A model generated the notes under the pieces. The model ran no database searches and was not told the DNA's origin. It saw only the letters and a program-made list of their open reading frames with translations. From Tubulanus polymorphus (lineage: Eukaryota > Nemertea > Palaeonemertea > Tubulaniformes > Tubulanidae), in the NCBI RefSeq assembly GCF_964204645.1, contig NC_134031.1, positions 17,419,307 through 17,483,306 on the forward strand: DNA of 64,000 bases. Direction: 5' to 3'. Of this stretch, positions 34,301 through 45,189 are shown in pieces (the first letter of the stretch is position 1; each line of letters starts with the position of its first letter). The translations under genes and the position numbers were made by a program.

Positions 34301-37300
34301 TTCGGGGGGTCGCGTCGTCATCTGAAACGGAATTTCGTTTTTTTGTAGTTATTACGAAAGAAAGGGAATCGTGATCGGTCAGACGAATATCGTCGTTTAC
34401 GCGCGGCCTATGATGGGTCGTAAATACGTAAGCAGTTCGCAGGGCAGCGTCACGTTGGAGAAACAGTGGTCGACGTATGCTCTACCATTCGTCTTTCAAA
34501 CCTCGGTTAAGGTAAGGGATAGTCATTTGCGTGTTCGGGGCAGACATGTTCAGAGACGGATACAGGATTTTCGGGAAGGGAGCGCTGTTTTCTTGTTAGA
34601 AAGTTGATAAGATTGTGACATCCTTGCGCAGGGTGACCACTTACCTGCAAGTCGGGTAATTTTCTTTTCTTAAAAGAAAGTCAGGAAATTTTGTAAGAAA
34701 AAAAAAGGCTAAAATTAGGCTAAACAAAAATGATACCTTGTTTCTCCGCAGCGGCCGGGTCATTTTTGTAAAATATGATAAAATTTATAAACTGTTCATT
34801 TCTATAGCGGCCGGGTCTGTTACGGTAAAATTGATCACGATTTTAAAAAAAGTAATGTATAGGGTAGATAGGCGGCCGGCCGGGTCACCATTTAAGCTCA
34901 GCAGAGCGGAGAAACAAGGAATCAATTTTTTTAGCCTTAGGGTTAGTCAGGTAGAATTCGTTGCGATTCCTAGATCGCGCATAAAAATCAACATTTTCCA
35001 TCTATATTCTATGTATTTGACTGTTAATTGATTGTCAGAGAAAATTCAGGGAAAAAGTGGCCACCCTGATGCACATTAATTAAGGCCTGGGTGTTAAAAA
35101 CGAGAAATGAGGTCATCCAGTCAGGAAGGTCCGATGACAGTTCAAAATAAGTGCCATATGGCATCGCTGCAACAGTCTGTTAGTATACTGCTAACGTTTA
35201 CGTTCTGCACACAAAACGATATCAGAAAAATATCATCAGCAAAAAATAGGGACACCCCTTGAAACTGCCCCTGAGGTGAAATATGTCAGAGAATGTTGGT
35301 TTGAATTTGATGCTATTAAAAATGCACATCTGAAAATTCAAGCTCGCAGAAATGAGAATATTTTCCTAAGTTTTGCACTTGTATTATGAATGTTTTACAA
35401 ACCTTACACGAAGCCCGATATTTATTTAATTTATCGTTTAAAGGATATAGCCTCGCACGATCCATCGTTTGCCCAGTTTAAGACGATCGACGAGCTTTTC
35501 CCGCTGAACAGCGATGTCTTTATGTTGGGTTACCCGCACTACGGATGTATGGGTAAAGTACTCGAACACGACACAAGTAACAGTGGCCGATTACGCATTG
35601 AACTTACCGTCAAAATGGAACCGAACATGATGGACGTTATCTCGAAGCAGCAGGTATTGCCAAATAATTTACAGCCCAAAATAATATCAAAACCTAGGGA
35701 TTATGCTCGCTTTATAGTCAATAATTTATTGTATCCTTGGGTTAAATTGAAAGTTAAATCGATCTATGAAATAATCAATGATTAACCCCTTTCAATGCTG
35801 ACTTACTGATACCCAAAAGAGATCATCTTTCCCAGAGATGTCCTTATCAATTCAAGAACATTGTATTGATTGTTCTGCCACATGCTAGTGACTCATGAGG
35901 AAAACCCATTACCATGTTTATCATCAAAATTGAACAGTGCACCATAATTTCATCCGTATCAGTTGTTAATATGTTATCCCAAATCCGAGAACAAATCGAG
36001 TTTTTGTGCTCATAAGTAAAATGTACTCGGTTGATCCAACTGGAACCATGGTCCTTGATATTTAGGATATCATGAATTATTATTTATCATAATCTTATTT
36101 ATAGGCCTATGTGAAAAAAAATATAAAGTTATTAAAACCAGCCCTTGTAGACAACCTCTGGAATTTTATGATTCTCATGCATATCGAATATCTACCTGAA
36201 CCTTGGAAGATGGAGTTTTGAGCGGTCAGTAATTCGCAGTTGATATTTTCTTTCAGAAATTATCATTGTCGTATATGCCGGGATATGTGGTCGCGAAACG
36301 GTTAGGGATCAGCGGTCACTTGCTGTCTCGTATCACGGGTACCGTGTTCATCGCCAAGGGCTCGAAAGACGAACCGCGAGACGGAAAGATAAACATCGGA
36401 TTGAACCTGAAATTCAACAAACGCAATGAAGAGGTAAAAACTGATGATTTTGAGTGCAAAAGTCCAAAGAGGCTTCTTAACACATAAAGCAAAGTCTAAA
36501 ATTCCACGTTGGAATCAAAATATTTTTCAATATGTTACACGTTTTATCATCATCGATGTCTATGTATAGATGCCGTACCTATTCGAAATTATTTTTTGGT
36601 GATTCATGCTGAAGATGCCTAGCAATCTTAAGATTCGTTTTAGTTTTAGTACTGAAATTAGCAATTCACATAGATTGTACTTCCTGTGGGAGTTATGAAT
36701 TCTGAAATCTGTCGACTATTAAAACTTATGAAATCTGTTATAGTCGGCGTTTTACTATGGATGTTTTGTAGTAATGTAAATAGGTGTCATATGGTTAATG
36801 TAAACTCCTGGTAAGTTGAATATATATCATTGCAGGTACCTGGGTATACAAAGAAAACTGACGACGGCTGGCAATATTCAAATAAAGCACTGCAAGAAAT
36901 CGGTTTATACATGGAAAGGTACATACACAAGACATATTAGATTAATTGCTTAAGGTTTCAATTATTTCTGGATTTCATCTTCCCAGGGTTTCAATAAATT
37001 GCGTAAAATTCATGATTTTCACTTGTAAATATTCCGCCTTCCTCAAAGCTGCCAGGGTTGTGATACCAGGCAAACGCAATGACAGTGAGGACGTATATGT
37101 CCAAAACACTCGGGTGATGGATGTTGACATGTATTCGAAATTCAGCTAATGTTACAAGACAATCATCCGAAATTCGTCTTGTTGAACCACTTTATCGAAC
37201 AGAGATCTATGGTTCATGATCTTTTTCTGTCTCGTTTGTGGAATAATTTGCCAATACACATCCGTAACCTACCATCAGTGGAGTCCCTTAAACATGCTTT

Positions 37301-40300
37301 AAAAAAATTTTTATGCAAAGAGTTTTTAATGATTAGTAGTACCTGGTAACTGTTTAAGAAGAGGTACATATTTTGTGAAGAACTTCGAGATTGTTTTAAT
37401 GTAAATTGCTTTTGAATAATAAATTATTATTATTATTATCATTATGGATGTACATAGACGTCCAAAATCCTATGAGAACCTGAATCCTGCAAGGGTTTAA
37501 GACTGTTAAATGAATTAGAAATTTAAAACATTAAGATATTCGGTGGATTTCTATACGCAGGTTTCCAGAACTGTGGGATTACCTCGTTAGTAACACGACT
37601 GAAGGCGATGTCTATTATGAAACTGATGTATACCCGGACGATACGTCCGAGCGTATCGGCGCGTTGGCTAAATTCTTGAAAGAGTTGCCGTGTCAGTCGG
37701 CGTCGCGTATGAAAATAGGATCCGATATACTCGACGAACCCGTCATCGAACTCGTCGAAAAAGAAGTCGATAAAGTCTCGGTAAGTCGTGTTACTTTTTG
37801 AATCCGCAGCCTGGATGCACCCCTCAGACATTTGACGTTTGATACACCATTGAAAAAACATTATAGGCCTATCCATGTTCAGATGATAATATGTAGAAAT
37901 TCCCACAATGACGAAAAAAGTGATGATCCGAAAATGTTTCCTTTATCAATTACCTTATTCAACGGCGAATGAACTACTAGCTCAAGGAAACTTTTTTTGG
38001 GCTGTATATTATTTTTTCCTCATTATTGTGGGATTTTCTATGTATCGATCACCATTCTTTAGACTTGTCCTCACCGAAAAGTTTGGATTGAAAATGTTAC
38101 AAATTGCCTACAAATACCAGACATTGAGACATTTTATCACCAAATTCAATTATTCATACAACAATGGTGAATGTCTGTGGGCGGACAGCTGGCGTAACTT
38201 TCATGATTGCTGTTAGCTGAATCGAAATTAGCTTCGAATTTCTTTTGACACAATACAGATAGAAAACAAGAAACGGAAACGTTGCGTTAAAGTTCAAGTG
38301 AGGCCTCACCTGCTCTACAAGGTATTGAAAATTGATATAATCATGCAACACGAAAAAAGACGAACAACTTCATCAAACTTCATCAAAATTTATGTTTCTT
38401 CCTTTTCTAGCCAATTACGCATCAGCTGAATTTGATACCCGACACAACTGCTCACTACCTTCTGTTCGATAGAGTGATCAACTGTCGTCTGGGTTATTCG
38501 ACCCCGTTAGGTTTGAGAGGTACAGTCACTGGTATCTATTTAGGTATGTACATTCGAAGAAGATCACTGCAGCAAATTTCAAGTTAAAAACTCCAAAAGA
38601 TGATATAGCTCCAATGTGTTTAAGCCCTATCTCATGTTATCGTATTTTTGTTTTAGGTGAAAAAGAGTTGGACACGATTTATGACGTCGTGTTTGACGAG
38701 CCGTTTCAAGGCGGAATTGCGTTGCGTTGTAAAGCCGGCTGTGGCTACAAACTGCCGCCGACCGCGCTGATCAACCTGTCGCACGGCGATCGCAAAGAGG
38801 AAGCGCGCAAACGCGGCGTACCGATCGACGTCATCGTGTCGGAATGGTCGACGCAAATCACGAATAAACCTCACTCGTCGTGCCGTAGCAACAACGATCA
38901 ACAATCGCCTCACTCGTCGTGGCGTAGCAACAGCGATCAACAATCGCAGAACAACGGTCGAAATTATAGTTATAACTATAATCAACAGCAGCGGCAGCAG
39001 CAGTCCGGCGCGAACTCGATGAGATCGGCGAAGAATTCACCTCGTAGCGATAACGGCAAGAAGTACAACGCTCCAGACGGTTTTCAGGTAATCACTCATC
39101 AGTATTGTTGACTAGGATTACGGTATCAATTTCTTCATGGTCAACTTCAGCTAATTAACAATCTATAAGCCGCATTCACACTTTCGTTAGTTAGTGCGTC
39201 CCAATTTGGCCCGTACCTGAAATGGAACAATTTTGAACGGACGGAATAATGCCATGCATTCACACACGTTTGGATACAGCTGCTATCACTGGTCCTACGA
39301 GGCGCAACACTGATTAGGCAATCAAAGCTAAGATGAGTTTCTATTCACACGCAGAGTGAGGTTCTAAAATTCAGAACAAACCTCGATCGGTCTTTTTAGT
39401 TAGTCTGAGAACAGACTTTTTGCTAGAATGAGAGTTTGATCTTTTCTAAATCAGAACGGACTAAATCGGATTTAGAATGTTCTAAATAATGTAGTGTGAA
39501 CGCGGTTATGATTATTACTGCCTGCCCATAGATAATTAACTCATGCCTGCCCATAGATAATTAACTCATTTTACGGTTACTTTTATATTCATCATCCTCT
39601 ACGTTCTAATACTAAAATCTACATAAAATCTGAAGTAAGCATGGTTCGTCTAACATTTTGCACGATTCTAATATGAGGTTTTGGTTTTTAACGCATGTTC
39701 TTTTTAGAAATCCGGTGCTTATCAGTCAAATGGTGCTTATCAACACCAGAAACCAGTTAGAATAGCTCAGAGAGCTTCGGTTAGTTTTTTCTGTAGTAAA
39801 TCGACCGTGTAACTCGTCCGTCCGATGAAGTCTGTCATCATTTTGAAAATGGGGAAATTCATCGAAGCGTTTTCGTTATTTTCAGGCGCGAAGCGGAGGG
39901 GATGAATTCGCGAACATGTGGAAAGAACTGAAAAGTGGCGGCAATGGTGCCACGGGCGGCAATCCGCAACCGGAGCAGCCGCGCGTTCTCGATTCGCGGC
40001 CGAAAATGCAAGAAAAACTGAGCATTATTAAACAGCCGGCCGAGAAACCGTTAGAAAACAGTGACAAACCACAGTCATCGTCAAACATAGACGACTTCAT
40101 GGCAATGTTTCAATCGCTGTCACTGGTGGAAAATAAACAGCAGCAACCGAAACAGGTAGAAAAAATCAGAAAATAGTCCAGCAGACGCTACTAAATCAGG
40201 AAAATCACCGCAATCAGGATTGTTTTTAACCCAATTAGGCAGTTACCAGATTAGAAACCGAGTTTAGTAGTCTTAAGGTTAAAAGTTTGCTTACAAAACC

Positions 40301-43300
40301 AACGAATTACTGGTTTACATAAACAGTACCGATTTAGGAGGAGTCTTCTTAGGGGTGTAAAAGTGATGCGGATACTCCTCAGAATTAAACATTTTCTCCT
40401 TAAAAGCTCCTTATATCCGGGACGAAAGACTGATCTGTAGAGACCCTGTGTATATATATCCTCCTGTTCTAAGAGCAGTTGATTTATTGATTTACATGCG
40501 TAACTTCAGGAAGAATATCCTCAAAGCACGAACAAAAGCTACGGCCGTAAAGTGACAGTTGAAGAACTATTCAAAACAGCTGCCGAATCGACGCCACAAC
40601 TTCAGACACCGAGCGATTTTAGCGCGCCTCCGCCTTCACATGCTCACCAGGTACCCGTCAGCGGACAGAAAAATACTCAAGATCACCTACAACAGCAAAG
40701 GCAAAAACAAAAGATTGGTCAGCCACCGCAACCACAGCAACAACAGCCACATTTCCAACACTATCACCCTAGGTAAACATCGTTTGACAATTATTGAAAT
40801 ACGGTTTGTGGATAGGGTCTTTAGAACGAAGAATCTAATGATAATTCTGTAAACCGATTAATAAGTCAATGACAGTAATCTTACTCCTGTAAATCTGAAT
40901 GCTGCATAATAGTATTATGGATCTGTGGTTGTAAGTAGATTCAATGTTGTTTACTATTTCTGTACGAGAATGTAGTTCATCTCGTTTCCTATCGATGGTT
41001 CGAAACCTCGTTGGATTGAACGCATATAATCTATTCAACTTCGTTTCTGTAGTTCCCGTGTTGCATGTACCGATACCAGTATGTTATAATTATATCCAGA
41101 TTTGACTTTAAAAACTAACATCATTTCTCCTTCATCGTTATTTCCAGCGGACACAGCGCACAGCAGGATCTACACAATTGGAGTCTTTCAGTTCGGCTCC
41201 AGTTGCCAAAATACGAACTTTATCAAGATATGAAAGGGGTAAGCATTATAGATTATTTTGATTTTCAAATAAATGTTTAACTTGTATGTTGTGCTGCACG
41301 TTTAACTCTAATCTTCTGCTTTATTGGTCGATTTTCAGCCCGGTTTTGTGGCTTACGTTACTTTGGGCAATGGATTGAAATTCAAGGGTTCGTTCACGCA
41401 TACTGATGTTCAAGCAACAGAAAGTGCAGCGGCCATGGCAATGTTACATATAACAGTACGTATTTTTTCAACTTACGAACAATACTGGCTTGCGTTGAAC
41501 TTGCGGACAAGAAGCCTCAAAATGAAAGTAATCGCGAGAAGCAGGTGGGCTCTGCTGTGCGTCCTTATACGTCCGATCTGTTGTGTCGATAACTTCACTT
41601 CATTCGATATAATCCAGAAGATAGTTAATAATAACTCTTGAGTCTACAATTGATGGACTTTCTCTTTTATTAGTACAATTAACGATTCGAGTTCGACTGT
41701 TAGACCGTCGATTCAAACTATGTGAAGCTAAAGTTGCTCCGAATTCGACCGTCGAGCCTAACTCCAACTAACTCTACCCCAAACTAAGCCCTCGAGATTT
41801 AACCCTATAATCACTATATTGATTTTCCTGAGATAAGAGGTCTATCTCAAATATGTCAGGACAGGTGTACAAATTGTGAACTCATTGCCAAATGTGATGT
41901 CACCTGTACAAACAGTCTTTAAAGATCACTCAACACCTGGCAGTGTTAAACAGATATTAAGTATGAATTATATAACACAGTAGACTCCACCTAAACCCTA
42001 CACAGTTGGGACCTTCATTTTCTACCCAATTACGGGGTTACCAGTGTGAAGATTAATGAAAATGGATGGGAATTGTTGAGCCTAACCGTGGTCAAATGGC
42101 ATTACTAATTTCTTTTTTTCATACAATCAGATTTGAACAAATCCCCGATGGCTTGGGTTCCTTATCGAACTAAAATATTTCTTTAGTTCTCTGATACATA
42201 TGTGTCATATGTGATATATGTCATGTGTTTATAGGATTTGTTACTTCTGTTTCTGCCCATCCCACTTGATGATGTGTGTTAGTCAACAGCTGAAGCGTTG
42301 TGGTTTCGTTTTTATAGATTTTACCGTAAAAGATTCTATTGAAGGACTTTTTAATTCATCTACAGTTTTACACGGATTAGATTATGTCATTCGACTACTA
42401 ACATGAAATGTCAACTCTATTGGACTTGCATTTGGTATATTATATCCAAACAATAATCATAGACCACTCAACAAAAGGCAGTGTCGGACAGATGTTAATA
42501 ATGAATAATCAAACATGTCTCTCGGCAGCCCCCATAATTCAAGATACTCATTTCATAGCACTTGGGTTCATTTAGGCAAAAATATAAGATCCAAATATTT
42601 TTGAGTAACACATGTTGATAATCGTCATAATCAGAAATAGGTGCTATGAACGTCCATCTTGTGAAATATTGAGTACATTGTTTTATTCAGTGGAGACTCT
42701 CTTCTTAATTTCAGAATAACCAGCAACCGTGGATGAACCGAAATATTCCTCCAGTGTTCGGACCGCCGGGAGCGTTTGGCTCGACTAACTCGGCTTTCCG
42801 CCCTGTACATCCATGTAAGTTCGCTAACGTGTCGACTGCTACCTCGGTCAACTCATCTCGCCATTAAATGATTTCATTTTACTTTCAGTTATGGGTGCGC
42901 CGCCAAATATGGTACCTGAAGGACAATACCACTACAGTCAGAATAGACAGAATTCTGTGAGTAAATGCCAAAATCCAAATCATTTCTCCAGAAACATCAG
43001 AATTAATAAGGAAAAACCCACAGTTGATGATTAAACTATTTTCTCACAGTTTTGACTTACCGTAACTCCATCAAAGAAACCAAAATAACATAATGATATC
43101 TATATATTAATACGAAACTATGTACCAAATAGAGTCGCCGTGGAGAAGAATTGGGCCTTGAAATTTTGTGTGGTAGTCAATCATTGCATAAACTAATGCA
43201 ACGGGTATAAACGAGTGTGAAAATATTTATAGGGGGGCCAAACGGAGGCAGACAAAATTTCAGCCAATCAGTAAGCAGGAATTCTAATTATAGACTCTTA

Positions 43301-44299
43301 CTGCAACAAAACAATTCTACAGTGCTGTATCACTAAGCTGTTTCAATGGCCCAGTTAGTAGAGTACAAGACTGGCACCTGATGGGTCAGAAGTTCGAGTC
43401 CTGCGCATCACCGTACGTATTTTGTTTACCTCCGAGAGTTCCCCGGTCTCCACGGGTACTGGTCATCAAAGCTCATAGGGTCTCCACGGGCATGGACACA
43501 TAGATTTTAAATGGCCCGACTTAATTCCATTGCGAATAAATTGAACAGTTCGAAGTTCTGGGCCGAAGGATATCACCCGTGGTTTCCACGGGTACTACTC
43601 TAGTACACAGTAATACAAGTATAACTTCAGAACTGCCAGATGTATTTATGTCTTTATTTTCTAATTTCTTCAGGGAAGAACGCGTTCAAATTCCCATAGA
43701 GAATCGGAATCATCAGAAAGTACATCACCGCGGAAACCTAGTACATCCAATCCTTTTATCCCACTTCAAGTAAGAGTTTTTCATTCAGATATCTACTGTA
43801 TTAAGTTCATGTATTGTAAATTAGACTTTTTCACTGCGCAACTCGTTTGTACGATCTAAGTTGGAGAACAGATAGATCATCTAGCAAGACAAGGAATATA
43901 TGAAATTCCATAGTCAAAGTATCAGGGTTTTATAATACATGTAATGTGGTTCAACTGCTTTCAGAGTTTGTAAGATTGATAAATGATAATTTCGTCTGGC
44001 AGGTAACTAAAAATCAGAAGACACCTCAAAAGCGGAAAGATAGCGAAACCGAAGCGTCTGCTGCCCCCGTAGTTCACGAGCAACCACACCACCTGCAGGC
44101 TAAAACTGACACTACAACTACACCACGTAAAACTTCCGCGGAAACGCCCAGAAAATCTGAGGGTGCAAAATCTCAGATAGAAGCGAAATCGACAGAATCT
44201 AGTCCAGCAGACGCTGCTAAATCAGGAAAATCACCGCGAAAACCGAGGAAAAAAACGCGATCTCGCTTGGCAGCGAATTTTGGTGACGGCACAAGTTGA
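25390..44299 (+). CDS. XRN1: 5'-3' exoribonuclease 1
   Basis: Cytoplasmic processive nuclease that degrades decapped, 5'-monophosphate mRNA. Start MGVPKFYRW is the family start. Coding exons: 25390-25464, 25658-25789, 26669-26769, 26875-26972, 27265-27374, 27579-27689, 27890-28066, 29352-29588, 29699-29773, 30062-30161, 30617-30770, 30864-30953, 31859-32015, 32089-32208, 32667-32833, 33360-33486, 33727-33819, 33912-34015, 34125-34259, 34349-34511, 35444-35653, 36257-36433, 36836-36918, 37561-37780, 38259-38321, 38411-38543, 38657-39087, 39708-39779, 39886-40155, 40510-40772, 41148-41238, 41339-41455, 42715-42814, 42889-42956, 43674-43769, 44003-44299. They sum to 5217 nt (1738 aa; human about 1700) with every phase matching. 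Catalytic blocks are intact: [64 protein letters not shown]3-like regions follow, then a Gln/Ser-rich tail, a dsRBD-like strip (exon 32) and the conserved terminal motif SRLAANFG. Exon 27 contains a tandem 39-bp duplication (about 38871-38948). Introns hold several mobile elements. It converges on PIGC. Confidence 0.97.
25914..26363. mobile_element. 450-bp palindromic element with 8-bp target duplication
   Basis: Lies in XRN1 intron 2. The left arm starts CGGTCATCCTTATTACCGAG and the right arm ends in its near-exact complement, TAATAAGGATGACCC. The complementarity runs inward for about 145 bp or more, including three nearby CCGAGATNA units per arm, and the centre also has facing ATTTTACATATTTT-like segments. 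CCTTTCTT flanks both sides (25906-25913 and 26364-26371), an 8-bp target duplication as made by hAT- or P-type transposases. There is no coding capacity. In the transcript it would fold into a long hairpin. Confidence 0.85.
32440..32590. repeat. Interspersed repeat family B, copy 2
   Basis: Lies in XRN1 intron 14. It shares AAAAATTCTGTAAACTCGAC, CACACAACTAT, GTTTCGCTCCCGGCAGGTGT and GAGTTTGTAA with the copy at 21570-21715, in the same order and at the same spacing. Non-coding. Confidence 0.6.
33498..33662. mobile_element. MITE family A, copy 2
   Basis: Lies in XRN1 intron 16. The left end CAGGGCCGCCTTCGGTTATC faces the right end CGAAAACCGAATTTGGCCCT. Internal TAGTCGACTATAGTCGAACT and CACTAGTCGACTAG blocks match the copy at 20609-20830. 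ACTGA is present on both flanks and may be (part of) a target duplication. It begins only 11 nt downstream of the exon-16 donor. Confidence 0.75.
34629..35068. mobile_element. CAGGGTG-ended inverted-repeat element, copy 1
   Basis: Lies in XRN1 intron 20. It starts CAGGGTGACCACTTACCTGC and ends AAAGTGGCCACCCTG. The CAGGG ends resemble hAT-type termini, but no clear 8-bp target duplication was found. Inside, from about 34735 to 34935, a second inverted pair (CCTTGTTTCTCCGC and GCGGAGAAACAAGG) encloses three CGGCCGGGTC motifs, so this may be a nested insertion. Non-coding. Confidence 0.65.
35782..35815. repeat. One terminus of the TTAA-associated element family
   Basis: TTAACCCCTTTCAATGCTGA with the following GATACCC resembles the left terminus of the element at 19530-19828. 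No matching right end was found within a few hundred bases, so this appears to be a truncated copy, in XRN1 intron 21. Confidence 0.4.
37140..37445 (+). mobile_element. LINE 3'-end remnant
   Basis: Lies in XRN1 intron 23. Frame 37149-37349 contains [20 protein letters not shown] followed by a basic KHALKKFL stretch, typical of the extreme C-terminus of RTE/CR1/L2-like reverse transcriptase ORFs (pattern LWNxLPxxIRxxxSxxxFKxxLKxxL). A 3' tail of ATT repeats (about 37420-37440) follows, as expected for a LINE 3' end. It is heavily 5'-truncated and inactive. The clade is not resolved. Confidence 0.65.
39165..39510. mobile_element. Inverted-repeat element with CCGCATTCACAC ends
   Basis: Lies in XRN1 intron 27. 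The left end ATAAGCCGCATTCACACTTT is the imperfect complement of the right end GTAGTGTGAACGCGGTTAT. About 345 bp, no coding capacity. The interior has many GAAC/GTTC and TTAGTTAGT motifs. A target duplication could not be settled. Confidence 0.6.
39521..39568. repeat. 25-bp tandem duplication
   Basis: CCTGCCCATAGATAATTAAC followed by TCATG occurs twice back to back (second copy from 39546), just downstream of the inverted-repeat element that ends near 39510, in XRN1 intron 27. Probably slippage. Confidence 0.85.
40174..40211 (+). repeat. 38-bp intronic copy of XRN1 terminal-exon coding sequence
   Basis: The stretch beginning TAGTCCAGCAGACGCT, 18 nt inside XRN1 intron 29, matches 44200-44237 in the last coding exon at 37 of 38 positions (A for G at one site). 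The exon copy encodes [14 protein letters not shown]. In the intron, the frame running on from exon 29 stops at the TAG that begins the match. Confidence 0.85.
41921..42520. repeat. Pair of diverged direct repeats in one XRN1 intron
   Basis: Segments at about 41921-41985 and 42459-42520 share the order GA-CACTCAACA, GGCAGTGT, ACAGAT-TTAA and TATGAAT/AATGAATA. Both lie in intron 32. They are probably two copies of an unclassified repeat; no termini could be defined. Confidence 0.45.
43340..43620 (+). mobile_element. tRNA-derived SINE
   Basis: Lies in XRN1 intron 34. TGGCCCAGTTAG at 43347-43358 fits the pol III A box (TRGCNNAGYNGG), and AGTTCGAGTCC at 43391-43401 fits the B box, at the normal tRNA spacing. 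The 3' part is unrelated to tRNA and contains repeated CTCCACGGG/TTCCACGGG motifs to about 43600. The 3' end is approximate. Confidence 0.65.
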
Positions 44300-45189
44300 A
44301 CTACTTGACAACCACTCAAACTAGTAATGATGTGATGTTTGAAATGTGTGCAGCATATGATGCTGTTGTTTGTCATTTGTTGTTTCTAGCGCAGTATGGG
44401 TGAAATTGCCCTTTTGGCTTGGTTTAGACCCGACCCTGAAAAATCCTCACTGGCTACTAGTCTGATACCTTCCAGATTTGGGGTCCTGCTAAAGTACGAA
44501 ATGATGAAATATAAAACGAGATTAAGAAATATGAAGCGAAATTATGAAACTACGAAATTATGATTTTCGTTTTGTATTTCGTAATTTCGTTTCATAGTTC
44601 GTAATTTCGTAGTTTCATACTTTAGAAGTTCCCCCAGATTTGATTGTTTTAGTCATCTTGTTGTCGAACATCATTTAAATCCGATCAGAGTTAAGAAATG
44701 TCATAATTAAAGAATCGCTATTCAACAAAAGGTCGCTTTTATTTCGATAAAATGAATAAGTAGAAAAATAGAAATATTACGAAAATGAAACGTCAGTGTA
44801 AATCTGTACGTGAAAATCCTGTAAATAAAAAGCAAAAAACAAATCATAGTGCAAGTTATTTTCATGCAATGTAGAAGAGGCTTTCATTTAGAGATCTTAC
44901 CGTTATTTGGGGGATTGCCAAAAGCCCGATAGCAATAACTTGAGATGATATCATCATATCAGGATTCATTCTTTGATTACCGCCTCATCCCATGGACCGT
45001 GGATATTACTGAAATCATGATTCAATATGAGCTGTGTTATTGATATTCGCTTTAGTATACAGTAGATCTCTCCGCTCTGATACATTGAATTAAAATTTTC
45101 CTTTAGTAGCAAAAGCCTGAAATATTTTGCCAAAAAATCTCATTTAAACTATATTAAACAAGATTTGCTTTGCATAGTGGTTAAACGAC
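44300..45189. other. Convergent 3' flanks of XRN1 and PIGC
   Basis: The 890 bp between two facing stop codons. AATAAA at about 44823 on the plus strand may serve XRN1. ATAAAA on the minus strand near 44740-44755 is a weak candidate for PIGC, so transcripts may overlap. Contains the foldback repeat at 44490-44636 and no coding exon. Confidence 0.5.
44490..44636. repeat. Foldback AT-rich inverted repeat built on CGAAAT/ATTTCG
   Basis: CTAAAGTACGAAATGATGAA on the left faces ATTTCGTAGTTTCATACTTT on the right, with further ACGAAATT/AATTTCGT units between, so the stretch folds on itself. It lies about 190 bp after the XRN1 stop, where the 3' UTR is expected. Probably a small MITE. Confidence 0.6.
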
